Part shown: piece after piece, positions 51,181 to 59,779 of the stretch
How the letters are laid out: the number at the start of each line of letters is the position of its first letter
Position numbering within the stretch: the stretch's first letter is position 1
NCBI GenBank assembly: GCA_036365455.1
Contig: JAWQUS010000026.1
Span: 10,930,001-10,994,000, forward strand
Direction: 5' to 3'
DNA: 64,000 nucleotides
Origin: Macrosoma leucophasiata
Lineage: Eukaryota; Arthropoda; Insecta; Lepidoptera; Hedylidae
Notes under the pieces: generated by a model
The model's database searches: none
Told to the model about the DNA's origin: nothing
What the model saw: only the letters and a program-made list of their open reading frames with translations
Translations under genes and position numbers: made by a program

Positions 51181-51340
51181 TCATTATGGTGGTGGTGTTG
51201 GTGGTGTTGGTGGCGTTGGTGGCGTTGGTGGCGTTGGTGGCGTTGGTGGCGGTGGTGGCGGTGGTGGTGATGGCGTTGGTAGCGATGATGGTGGTGGTGG
51301 TGTTTATGGCATTGGTGGCGATGGTGTTGGTAATGCAACA
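51181..51340 (+). repeat. GGTGGCGTT tandem repeat
   Basis: An imperfect 9-bp repeat (GGTGGCGTT) with GGT variants, G-rich on the plus strand. Plus-strand frames read poly-Gly/Val and minus-strand frames His-rich. There is no sign that it is translated. Confidence 0.8.
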
Positions 51341-51723
51341 AAATAAAAAGCACTACGTTAATATTCCAGGTTTCACTCCTCCCAGCACTCCCGGAGTACA
51401 AGAGGTCGTTTTTTTTAAGCATGAAAATAGCAATATCATAGTTGACCTTAATGGCAAGTGTATTATTTTAACAGCCGGCAATTGTTATAACGTAAATGTT
51501 TGACTGTAATTAAAAATCAATACATATTAATTGTATACTTGGTATTAAATTGCTCTGTGACAGACCATGCATTTGACTGAAACTAACGATAGAATATTAA
51601 TTAGGTACCTAACTCGGTATAGTTTAGCAATAATTGAACAGTAAGTTAATTAGACTATATTTGACCGGAACACTATTCTGGAATAAGCGACTGTGACAGT
51701 GACATTTGAATTTTATATTTTTC
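51341..51723. other. No recognised feature
   Basis: AT-rich spacer with no coding or repeat signal recognised. Confidence 0.45.
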
Positions 51724-52310
51724 TAGCTGACCTTTATTCTGAGGCAAACTTCGTATTGCCTCAGAATAAAATAATGTGTCAAAGGTTTGATATACACTAG
51801 ATACGAACTATTTGTATAATAATAATAATAATGGCAACCCATTATACTTCCCACTGCTGGGCACGAGTCTCTCCCCTCTTTGGGGGGAGGCCTGGAGCGT
51901 ACTCCACAAGGCGGCTCCAATGCGGATTGGTGGAGAAACGAGTTAGTGGCCAACCCGGTGTCGGATGTTTTCGAACCGCCCATAAGGCCCCCGACAAGGT
52001 TTAACGACTGCTATCTATCGATAGCAATCGGGACCGACGGCTTAACGTGCCCTCCGAAGCATCACACTACCCGACTGCGCCCGTAGTGCTTAACCGAGTA
52101 GATCGCTTACAATCTACACCAGCCGCTGGGCCATGCGCGTTTCCTATTTGTATGGGTAAATGAAATTGTGGTTTTTACTATTTCCTTTCAATTTCTTCAT
52201 ATTTTCTTACCTTTGAACCTTCACATGCTTGCAAAAATAATTTAAAACTAAAATTAACCAAATTGGTAGAGCCGTTCTCGAGTTTTAGCGAGACTTACGA
52301 ACAGCAATTT
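51724..52310 (+). repeat. F-type repeat split by SINE E
   Basis: The left piece has AGCTGACC, CAAACTTCGTATTGCCTCAG and GACACTAG-like GATACGAACTATTTGTAT. The right piece has GGGTAAATGAAATTGTGG and GAGTTTTAGCGAGACTTACG. Together they align with the uninterrupted copy at 17667-17965. Confidence 0.85.
51818..52143 (-). repeat. 5S-like SINE E with internal deletion, 10-bp TSD
   Basis: The minus strand has the 5S-like GTTAAGCACTACGGGCGCAG, and the 3' end CAGCAGTGGGAAGTATAATG with an ATTATTATT tail. A deletion removes the end of the 5S C-box-like block. It is flanked by CTATTTGTAT (51808-51817 and 52144-52153). Confidence 0.9.
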
Positions 52311-52327
52311 CTTTATATTTTATATAA

Positions 52328-52470
52328 GATGTGTTGAAGGTCGCAAACAAGCATGCAGTTGATATGGATGTTAAGTGATGACTGCAGCTCAACGGAGGTC
52401 AGTTGCACAGCGTTGCCACCCCTAAGACCTTAGTTATTGTCTGTGTGATAGCTATAATATTGCCATATAT
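52328..52470 (-). repeat. Family A, sub-type b, truncated
   Basis: AGGTCGCAAACAAGCATGCA, GTGATGACTGCAGCTCAACG and AAGACCTTAGTTATTGTCTG. Confidence 0.7.
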
Positions 52471-52484
52471 TGAAAACCGGCTAA

Positions 52485-52660
52485 CTTTTACCGCCTCAGA
52501 ATTAAGTAATGTTAGTATGGGAAATTACCTATTATTTTCCTTAAACTTTTCTTATATTTTTCCAATGTTTAAACCTTTCTTGGGCTTCTACAAATATTTC
52601 AAAACTAAATTATTCAAATCGGTCTAGCCATTTTCGAGTTTTAGTGAGACTCACAAACGT
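52485..52660 (+). repeat. F-type variant
   Basis: TTTTACCGCCTCAGAATTAA, CAAATCGGTCTAGCCATTTT and CGAGTTTTAGTGAGACTCAC. Confidence 0.55.
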
Positions 52661-52674
52661 CACCCGGTCTTTCT

Positions 52675-52995
52675 GGCGTATAAATGTATTTAGCACTATC
52701 TCGTGCCGATGAGATGGTAATATAATATAATATATGGCCCTGTAGTTCTAACTGATAGTAGAGTTCCAGTGTAGAAGCTCGTGGGCGTAGGCACCACCGC
52801 ATTACCGTGTTCCCGTTCGATAGTAATGCATGACCCCGTAATAACTATCACAGAGACATAGCAACTAAAGTCACAGGGGTGGCAATGCATTTGCATTTTG
52901 GCCTCCGGTCTTTGTGTAAGTCTATAAGCTGCAGTCATCACTTAACATCATGGTGAACTCGCTTGTTTGCCACCTAAATTAGGTACATAAAAAAG
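52675..52995 (+). repeat. Family A, sub-type b, with an older fragment
   Basis: A scrap (TAGCACTATCTCGTGCCGAT) precedes a copy starting ACTGATAGTAGAGTTCCAGT at about 52,750. That copy ends TTAGGTACATAAAAAAG and has an internal deletion after the GCATTACC motif. Confidence 0.75.
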
Positions 52996-53154
52996 TTTCT
53001 GTCACAGAGAAACAAAATAACTAAGGCCTCAGAAACGGATAAGCATCCATTAGTTCTTAACTTTTTTCCTCAATAACTTCAAAACTTTCTTTTATACGTA
53101 ATGCAAAACAGATAAATAGAATAAATATAGGCAACGTACACAGTAATATTTTGC

Positions 53155-53475
53155 TATTCAAATGTACATTACATTTAGTTTCACAGGCTTCGTGACAAAG
53201 GCCGTTTGATTATAAATGTTGTTTCATTTTAATTATACGAGTAGTTTCATGGTTACTAGTTCGGACGCATTGCGGGTTATAATTAACTAACGGCCTATCA
53301 ATCACTTCTAAATTAATCGCAAACGGTTAATATAATAGGTCTGGAAGTAGCCTATAACCCTATTTATGAAACTGCTAAATAAATCTTAATTTTTGTACAA
53401 GGTTGTTTTCCTTTCGAGGATGGGGTTATTTATTATTGATTGCTGTGACCGCACCTTTTTGGCAGGTGTATTATT
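53155..53475 (+). repeat. Duplicated segment, copy 1
   Basis: GTTTCATTTTAATTATAC, TAGTTCGGACGCATTGCGGG, TTATTATTGATTGCTGTGAC and CGCACCTTTTTGG are repeated at 54050-54325. Confidence 0.8.
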
Positions 53476-53582
53476 ACAGTTTTGTATTTTTTTTTTGTAC
53501 TTTACTCTTCCATATTTGACGATTTAAATTAGAATATTTGTATTTAATTTAAATCAATCTGGCAAGACGTATCTGTTAAAAT

Positions 53583-54033
53583 GACACCATTTCAGCCAAA
53601 AGACGTCCACTGCTGAACAAGGGCCTCCCCTAAAGAATGCCACAACGAACGGTCCTGGGCCGCCTTCATCCGGCGATTGCCCGCGACCTTCACCAGGTCG
53701 TCGGTCCACCTCGTGGGAGGCCTGCCTACACTTCGTCTGCCGGTACGCGGTCGTCACTCCAGAACTCTTCTGCCCCAACGGCCGTTAGTTCTGCGAGCTA
53801 TGTGCCCTGCCCACTGCCACTTCAGTTTCGGTATTCGGTGGGCTATGTCGGTTACTTTGGTTCTCATGCGGATCTCCTCATTCCTGATTCGATCTCGCAA
53901 GGATACTCCGAGCATAGCCCTCTCCATTGCTCTCTGAGTGACCTTGAGCCTTGAGCTTGGCCCATAGTGAGCGACCACGTTTCAGTTCCATATGTCATCA
54001 CTGGCAACACACACTGGTCAAAGAACTTCTTGT
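53583..54033 (-). pseudogene. RTE-type LINE 3' fragment between the duplicated segments
   Basis: The minus strand encodes KKFFDQCVLPVMTYGTETWS, QRAMERAMLGVSLRDRIRNE, EIRMRTKVTDIAHRIPKLKW and QWAGHIARRTNGRWGRRVLE in shifted frames. The tail is GTTCAGCAGTGGACGTCTTT, TGGCTGAAATGG. It is clearly homologous to the C-terminal 200 residues of the intact element at 54401. Confidence 0.88.
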
Positions 54034-54049
54034 TAAAATGTACATTTAA

Positions 54050-54325
54050 TTTACTTTCAAGCACGTTATTTCATTTTAATTATACATTAGTTTCATGGTT
54101 ACCAGTTCGGACGCTTTGCGGGTTATAATTAACCAACGGGCTATCAATCACTTCTGAATGAACCGCGAACATGTAATTTTATAGGTCTGAAAGCAACCGT
54201 TATCCTATTTATAAAACTGCTCTATTAATCTGAATTTTAGTTTGATTTAAGGTTGTTTTCTTTTCGTGGGTGGGGTTGTTTATTATTGATTGTTGTGACC
54301 GCACCTTTTTAATAGGATACAATAA
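54050..54325 (+). repeat. Duplicated segment, copy 2
   Basis: About 80% identical to 53155-53475, in the same orientation and the same order of motifs. Confidence 0.8.
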
Positions 54326-54400
54326 TACCTATATATTTTATTTATTTAATTTTTTGTGTACATTAAGCATACATGAGGCGGCTAGGAAGCATTCTTTACC

Positions 54401-57400
54401 ATCATCATCATCATCAGCCATCGATCGTCCACTGCTGGACATAGGCCTTTCCAAATTTTCGCCACCACACTCGATCTTCGGCTTTTCGGACCCATCCGCT
54501 TCCTGCCAACCTCTTTAGGTCGTCAGTCCATCTGGCAGGGGGCCGCCCCACCGGGCGTTTTGTACGGGGTCTCCACTCTAACACACGTCTGCCCCAGCGG
54601 CCATCGGCTCTACGACAAATATGCCCCGCCCACTGCCACTTCAGCCTAGCAATTCTTTGAGCTATGTCGGTCACTCTGGTTCTCCTTCGGATTTCCTCGT
54701 TTCGGATTCTATCTTTCAGAGATACACCGAGCATAGCCCGTTCCATAGCTCGCTGAGCCACTTGGAATTTGTGGACGAGGCCTTTCGTAAGAGTCCATGT
54801 CTCCGCCCCGTACGTTATTACCGGAAGGACGCACTGGTCGAATACCCGAGATTTTAGGCATTGAGGCAGTGGCGAATCGAAGATTTGACGAAGTTTTCCG
54901 TATGCTGCCCAGCCCAATCGTATTCTTCTGTCAGCCTCTTTGTCGAAGTTGTTCCTACCCAGTTGTATAGTCTGGCCTAGGTAGATGTATTCCTGAACAA
55001 CTTCGATGCTAACATCTTCGATGATTATAGGCCGTGGGTCTACGAATGAATTGAGCATGACCTTAGTCTTATCCAAGTTCATTCCCAGGCCCACCCGTCT
55101 GGAAGAAACGCTTAGGCTTTGCAGCATCTCTGATAACTCATGCAGCGATTCGGCCATTATAACTATATCGTCAGCAAATCGAAGGTGTGAAATGTATTCG
55201 CCGTTGATATTGATACCCTGTCCACTCCAGTCCAGTGTTTTGAAGACATCCTCTAAAGCGTTAGTAAATAGTTTTGGAGAAATTACATCTCCCTGTCTTA
55301 CTCCTCGCTTTAGAGGGATTGGTCTTGTCTGGACGTTTTGGATTTGGACAGTCATCGAAGCGGCTCTATATAAACATTTCAGCACCTCGATATACCGCCA
55401 ATCGACTTGACATCGCTGCAGAGAATTGAGAACAGCCCAGGTTTCGATGGAGTCGAAGGCTTTTTCGTAGTCCACAAACGCGAGACACAGAGGACGATTA
55501 TATTCTTCGGTCTTCTGTATGACCTGTCGTAGCGTGTGGATGTGATCTACGGTACTGTAGCCTTTTCGAAACCCGGCCTGTTCAGGAGGTTGAAAATCGT
55601 CAAATCTTCGGGCAAGTCGATTTGTGATGACTCTTGAGAACAGTTTATAGACATGGCTCAGAAGTGCTATCGGTCTGTAGTTCTTGAGGCGCGTTCTATC
55701 ACCTTTTTTAAAGAACAAAATGACCACACTTCTAGACCATGCCTCCGGCGTTGTACCTTTGTTTAAGACGGTATTAAATAACTTTCGAAGCTGCTCCAGG
55801 ACAATACGTCCCCCAGCTCTTAAGAGTTCCGTGGTAATACCGTCTTCCCCAGGTGCCTTGTTGTTTTTGAGTTGCTCAAGAGCCATCCCAATTTCGGCAA
55901 TCTCGATGTCCGGTAGCTCATCCGTGGAGTGACGGGTTAATTTGGCACGTTTGTCATCCGCGTCTTCATTGGTGGGTTTGGGTGCATGAGAGGAGTATAG
56001 TCTTCCATAGAAAGTCTCGGCTTCTAAGAGTAGACCTGGTTTCGACTTAATTACTCGACCATCAGATGTCGTCAGCTTCGCCAAATGACTCCTTCCCAAT
56101 TGCTTAGCAAATACTCGCGATCCTCTATTTCGCTCTATAGCATCTTCGATTGCTCGAAGATTGCTTTTGCGGAGGTCGAATCGTATATGTTTCTTTACCC
56201 GCTTATTGAGAAGGCTGAAATTTGGAGAATCTGCAGACATCTCCCGTCTCTGTCTCATCAGATCCACTGTTTCAGCCGAGAACTTGAATGATTTGCTCCT
56301 CTGTCTTCGTTGGCAAAAAGCCTCTCCCACCTCCCGCATAACATTCGTGAACTGATTGGCACATTGGTCAACGTCCTCCGTGGTTTCCAGCAGTTTGAAT
56401 CGGTTTTGGAGTTCCAGCTGGAACTCATCTGATCTAGCACCGATATGGCGCTGTGACGGTCGGAGCGTAGACTTTATCAGGCGATTTCTCTCAAGTCGGA
56501 AATTTGTATTCAAAGTCCCTCGTACAAGTCGGTGATCACTTCCGGTATTAAACCTGTTAATCACTGAGACATCTTTGAATATAAACCTGCTATTCGTCAT
56601 GATAAAGTCGATCTCATTTTTTGTCACGCCGTCCGGGCTTCGCCATGTCCACTTCCTCTGAGGCTTTTTCTGGAAGAAAGAATTCATCAGAAAGAGCCTC
56701 TGAGATTCGAGGAAGTTAACTAGCATTTGGCCCGTCGGATTTCTGCTACCAATACCGTGTGATCCAATAACCGATTCTCCGCGTTCTTGTACTCCCACTT
56801 TGGCATTGAAGTCCCCCATAACAACAGTGAAGTGGGTCTTGGTGGTGCTGTGTAAGGCTCTTGTTATATCGTCATAGACGGCCTCGACCTCATCGTCAGA
56901 GTGTGTCGACGTGGGAGCATAAACCTGTATCACTTTCAGAGAATATCTCCTAGTGAGTCTGAATATGAGGTATGCTACCCGAGTGGACACACTGCTGACT
57001 TCCATCACGTTGTTAGAGAGAGCTTTGTTAACCAATATGCCAACCCCGCCTTGTGACGTCTTATCGCCCTCTCGATAGTAGAGTAGGTGGCCCGACTCCA
57101 GGGTTATCGTGTCCTCTCCCTGTCTTCGGACTTCTGATAACCCTAGGATATGCCAATTTACGTGTCCTAACTCCGACTCGAGCTCAGCGAGATAGACGTC
57201 TTCCTTCAACGAACGAGCATTATAAGTAGCCAAATGTAGTCGTTGGTATGTGTGGCGACCGGATCCCTCCCGGAGATTCTTCGCACCCTCTGCCCCGCCG
57301 TAACCACGATCGTCACCACGATGGTCGGGAATAGCAGGGCCACCGGGAACTGAGGGCCGTTTCTTTCGGTGTATTGGCATGGGAAGTGTTGCCCATACTC

Positions 57401-57620
57401 GCCACGCTGGGCAATGACGTGTTGGCGAGCGCAGGGCCAGGCCCTCTTGCACTGGTGACGCTGCTGCCCGTCACCGGCCTAATTTGAAGCCTGGCCGATG
57501 GGATGGGTATACCGCCATCGTTCGGTCGTCAGAGCCTCGTTCGTTAATCAGCAGGATGCACCACGGGCAGGTGAGGTTGACAGTTTGGGGGCACTTAGAT
57601 ATAATGGCCCCCTTACATCC
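54401..57620 (-). mobile_element. Full-length RTE-like LINE with 11-bp TSD
   Basis: A 3,220-bp element on the minus strand. The 5' end is GGATGTAAGGGGGCCATTAT, then about 168 bp of leader, a single 1012-codon ORF, and a 3' end that is essentially the stop codon inside a (TGA/ATG)n run (GGCTGATGATGATGATGATG). Very short 3' UTRs ending in trinucleotide runs are typical of the RTE clade. It is flanked by the perfect direct repeat CATTCTTTACC (54390-54400 and 57621-57631), showing a complete, clean, fairly recent insertion. Older 3' fragments of relatives are scattered through the window. Confidence 0.93.
54414..57452 (-). CDS. RTE-type ORF2: endonuclease/reverse transcriptase, intact
   Basis: A 1012-residue protein that nicks target DNA and reverse-transcribes its own RNA at the nick. 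The APE-type endonuclease occupies about residues 72-310: LATYNARSL (Asn near 78), LSEVRR (Glu 107), VYAPTS, MGDFNAKVG (Asp 214, Asn 216), NEIDFIMT and GSDHRLV (catalytic His 307). The reverse transcriptase occupies about 530-830: KAPGEDGI, YRPIALLSHVYKLFSRVI, EQAGFRKGYSTVDHI, FVDYEKAFDSIE (Asp 661), GVRQGDVISPKLF, the catalytic LRFADDIVIM (Asp 761/762) and GMNLDKTKVM. The C-terminus (about 850-1012) carries LGWAAYGKLRQI, QRAMERAMLGVSL, WQWAGHICRR and RPVGRPPARWTDDL, characteristic of insect RTE-like proteins. No stop or frameshift is seen and all catalytic motifs are present, so it could be active. The first Met is at residue 1; the first 60-70 residues precede the endonuclease and the true start may be further in. 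Confidence 0.95.
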   Translation of the reverse strand: MQEGLALRSPTRHCPAWRVWATLPMPIHRKKRPSVPGGPAIPDHRGDDRGYGGAEGAKNLREGSGRHTYQRLHLATYNARSLKEDVYLAELESELGHVNWHILGLSEVRRQGEDTITLESGHLLYYREGDKTSQGGVGILVNKALSNNVMEVSSVSTRVAYLIFRLTRRYSLKVIQVYAPTSTHSDDEVEAVYDDITRALHSTTKTHFTVVMGDFNAKVGVQERGESVIGSHGIGSRNPTGQMLVNFLESQRLFLMNSFFQKKPQRKWTWRSPDGVTKNEIDFIMTNSRFIFKDVSVINRFNTGSDHRLVRGTLNTNFRLERNRLIKSTLRPSQRHIGARSDEFQLELQNRFKLLETTEDVDQCANQFTNVMREVGEAFCQRRQRSKSFKFSAETVDLMRQRREMSADSPNFSLLNKRVKKHIRFDLRKSNLRAIEDAIERNRGSRVFAKQLGRSHLAKLTTSDGRVIKSKPGLLLEAETFYGRLYSSHAPKPTNEDADDKRAKLTRHSTDELPDIEIAEIGMALEQLKNNKAPGEDGITTELLRAGGRIVLEQLRKLFNTVLNKGTTPEAWSRSVVILFFKKGDRTRLKNYRPIALLSHVYKLFSRVITNRLARRFDDFQPPEQAGFRKGYSTVDHIHTLRQVIQKTEEYNRPLCLAFVDYEKAFDSIETWAVLNSLQRCQVDWRYIEVLKCLYRAASMTVQIQNVQTRPIPLKRGVRQGDVISPKLFTNALEDVFKTLDWSGQGININGEYISHLRFADDIVIMAESLHELSEMLQSLSVSSRRVGLGMNLDKTKVMLNSFVDPRPIIIEDVSIEVVQEYIYLGQTIQLGRNNFDKEADRRIRLGWAAYGKLRQIFDSPLPQCLKSRVFDQCVLPVITYGAETWTLTKGLVHKFQVAQRAMERAMLGVSLKDRIRNEEIRRRTRVTDIAQRIARLKWQWAGHICRRADGRWGRRVLEWRPRTKRPVGRPPARWTDDLKRLAGSGWVRKAEDRVWWRKFGKAYVQQWTIDG

Positions 57621-57699
57621 CATTCTTTACCAGACAATCTTATATTAATGAACTGTAACAATATGCGAACATCACATACCTACCAATTTACAGTATTCA

Positions 57700-57932
57700 A
57701 CAAGAATTATTGCACATCGACCTTAGATACGAGACTACGGCTTATTTCGGGTCTGTAGAGCGTTATCTCTTTCGCACCTTACCTATCTGACGTTTGTCCA
57801 CCAGTTTGATCAAATTTTGACCAATACCGAACTACGGATGCTTACGTAGGTAGTGTGTAGTAGAGATAACGCTCTACGAAGCCGATACGAGCCGATTCTC
57901 TCTTTCATAAGCTCAATGTGTAATATTTGTTG
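57700..57932. repeat. Foldback MITE K, copy 2
   Basis: The left end AAGAATTATTGCACATCGAC is balanced by AATGTGTAATATTTGTTGAT at the right. The interior has GAGCGTTATCTCTTTCGCAC, GCTTACGTAGGTAGTGTGTA and GAGATAACGCTCTACGAAGC, as in copy 1. Confidence 0.75.
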
Positions 57933-58331
57933 ATGAGCACTATAAGTGCATACCCTAGACACCAAATGATGGTGCGAAATTTCACACGTAGGTATAAACA
58001 TTTGCGGTTCCACAAAACGTCCCCTTTTCGTTTCAACCGCACTAAAATATTTTATAAAAACCAATATTATACAGCCTTGGTATTTTTTGGAATCTAAGCC
58101 AAAATAAACAATTGTAAAATTCAAAAACTTCAAATTTAGGTATGACCTCGTTTTATACTTTGAGCTTTTTTATTTAAAAACAGAACTCGTAATGGAAATT
58201 GGAGGCCTTCGAGGCTTAGTCATAAAAGTCTTGCTACTGTTGATTTCTCGACAAGGTAGTCCAATGGTTTGGTGACAACCGATTGTACATAGAGAACCGC
58301 ACCGGGCTAAATTTTCAATGGCTTATGGTGG
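57933..58331. other. No recognised feature
   Basis: AT-rich; a 107-codon minus-strand frame overlaps K2 and has no known motif. Confidence 0.45.
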
Positions 58332-58822
58332 GTTTATACTAATATTATAAAGCTGAAGAGTTTGTTTCTTTGTTTGCTTGAACGCGTTAATCTTCAGGAA
58401 CTAGTGGTCCGATTTTAAAAATTCTTTCAGTGTTAGATAGCCCATTTATCGAGTAAGGCTAAGCTATATAGCACCCGCGCGAAGTCGGCGGGGGGCTAGT
58501 CTATACATTTATACAAATAAATAAAATTGGAGTGTCTGTTTGTAATATAAAAATAACCGCTTTTTACTAAATACAAATGTATGTATACACGGTTCATATA
58601 CCAAAACAACATTTTTACAATTTTTGTTTGTCTGTCTGTCTGTTAATCTCGGGAACGGCTGGACCGATTTTGACGCGACTGCCGACTATCACTGGCAGAT
58701 AGCTTATGTAATAAGGCGTAACTTACGCCACTTTTACACTAGCTGCGCTCACGACTTTGTCCGAGTAGGTAGTGAACAATCATAAATTCTCACGGGACGA
58801 AGTCGCGGGCACAGCTAGTTAT
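58332..58822 (+). repeat. Two F/S-type repeats in tandem
   Basis: The first (TAAAGCTGAAGAGTTTGTTT, ACCCGCGCGAAGTCGGCGGG, GCTAGT) runs to about 58,500. The second (ACAAATAAATAAAATTGGAG, CGGGAACGGCTGGACCGATT, GACGAAGTCGCGGGCACAGC) runs to 58,822. Confidence 0.7.
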
Positions 58823-59338
58823 AAATATGAACCATGAGTTTGCTTGCCACTATCACATTAAAAGGAAGACAAAAAGATCGATCCAAAATGATTTCATTGT
58901 ACAGAGTTCCTTTGCTAGTCTTAATGGTTAGTGTTGATAAATAAATGAATATACAATACAACTAAAGACACCAAAAAGTGTATGTTTACACAACCATTCA
59001 TATTTTCCCAAAAAAGATTCGTTACATTTCACTTCCATACAATTTTTCTCATTCCGCTTCAAACACAAAGTGTTTCCACAGCCGGAATTAGAACCAGATT
59101 TCGTTTTAATTGTACGCTTTACCCCGAACTGAGGGAAATTTCCAGTTGAGAAGATGTGCGGTTAAAACGATTCCGCTGTTATTAATTTACGAATTATTAC
59201 GTAATACTAATTTCAACAATTTGTATCAAATTTAAGTAGAATATGAGATTTCAGTTATTTTATCCTTTTGTTTTTCAGTTTATTCGTAATTCGATTTGTT
59301 ACGGAATAATGTACAATACTGGATGCCACCTATTAAAG
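58823..59338. other. No recognised feature
   Basis: A scrap of family A (GAGTTTGCTTGCCACTATCA) is followed by AT-rich DNA. Confidence 0.45.
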
Positions 59339-59758
59339 GTTATTACACGACACGGTATTCATAGTCCGGCAGAAAGGGTGTGCGTGTGCAGAAACCTCGT
59401 GCCGGGTTGCCGCTTATTACACAATGCGGTCGACAGGGCCCTAACTCAGTCACAGTACAAATATGAACAATACAATCACACAAACATGCGCATCAACGAG
59501 GCCCCTAAGCGGTTCACGCGGTGCTGCAGCTCCGAGTCAATCGCTACTCGAGCGTCGATGCGCATGTTTGAGTGAGTGTGCCGTTTTGAACCTTTTGTAC
59601 GTAGTTTCCATACTGTTCATATTTGTACTGTGTGTAGTTAGGGCGTTAGGCTGACCGGGCCGCTCCGGTCGCCCTAATTAGGACCCTAACTCCCTAAATC
59701 TTATTACACTATACTGACCCTTGCTATCGGACCCTGAATACCGTGTCGTGTAATAAGG
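59339..59758. mobile_element. Outer inverted-repeat element enclosing MITE M
   Basis: GTTATTACACGACACGGTAT...TCA at the left (59339 onward) is matched by TGAATACCGTGTCGTGTAAT at the right (59735-59756). Inverted similarity continues inward to CCCTAACT/AGTTAGGG next to the M copy. About 420 bp, non-coding. I cannot tell whether M inserted into it or is its core. Confidence 0.75.
59451..59632. mobile_element. Foldback MITE M, copy 2
   Basis: CACAGTACAAATATGAACAA at the left and CTGTTCATATTTGTACTGTG at the right, with AAACATGCGCATCAACG and CGTCGATGCGCATGTTT inside. The left arm has a deletion of about 30 bp relative to copy 1. Confidence 0.85.
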
Positions 59759-59779
59759 CTATTATTAATACTTTTCTTT

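Noticed and set aside
50957..51503. Gly/Val-rich plus-strand frames and the His-rich minus-strand frame
   Set aside because: Low-complexity translation of the GGTGGCGTT repeat.
55006..55410. 134-codon plus-strand frame within the RTE element
   Set aside because: Antisense shadow of the reverse transcriptase ORF, as are the other plus-strand frames between 54,400 and 57,500.
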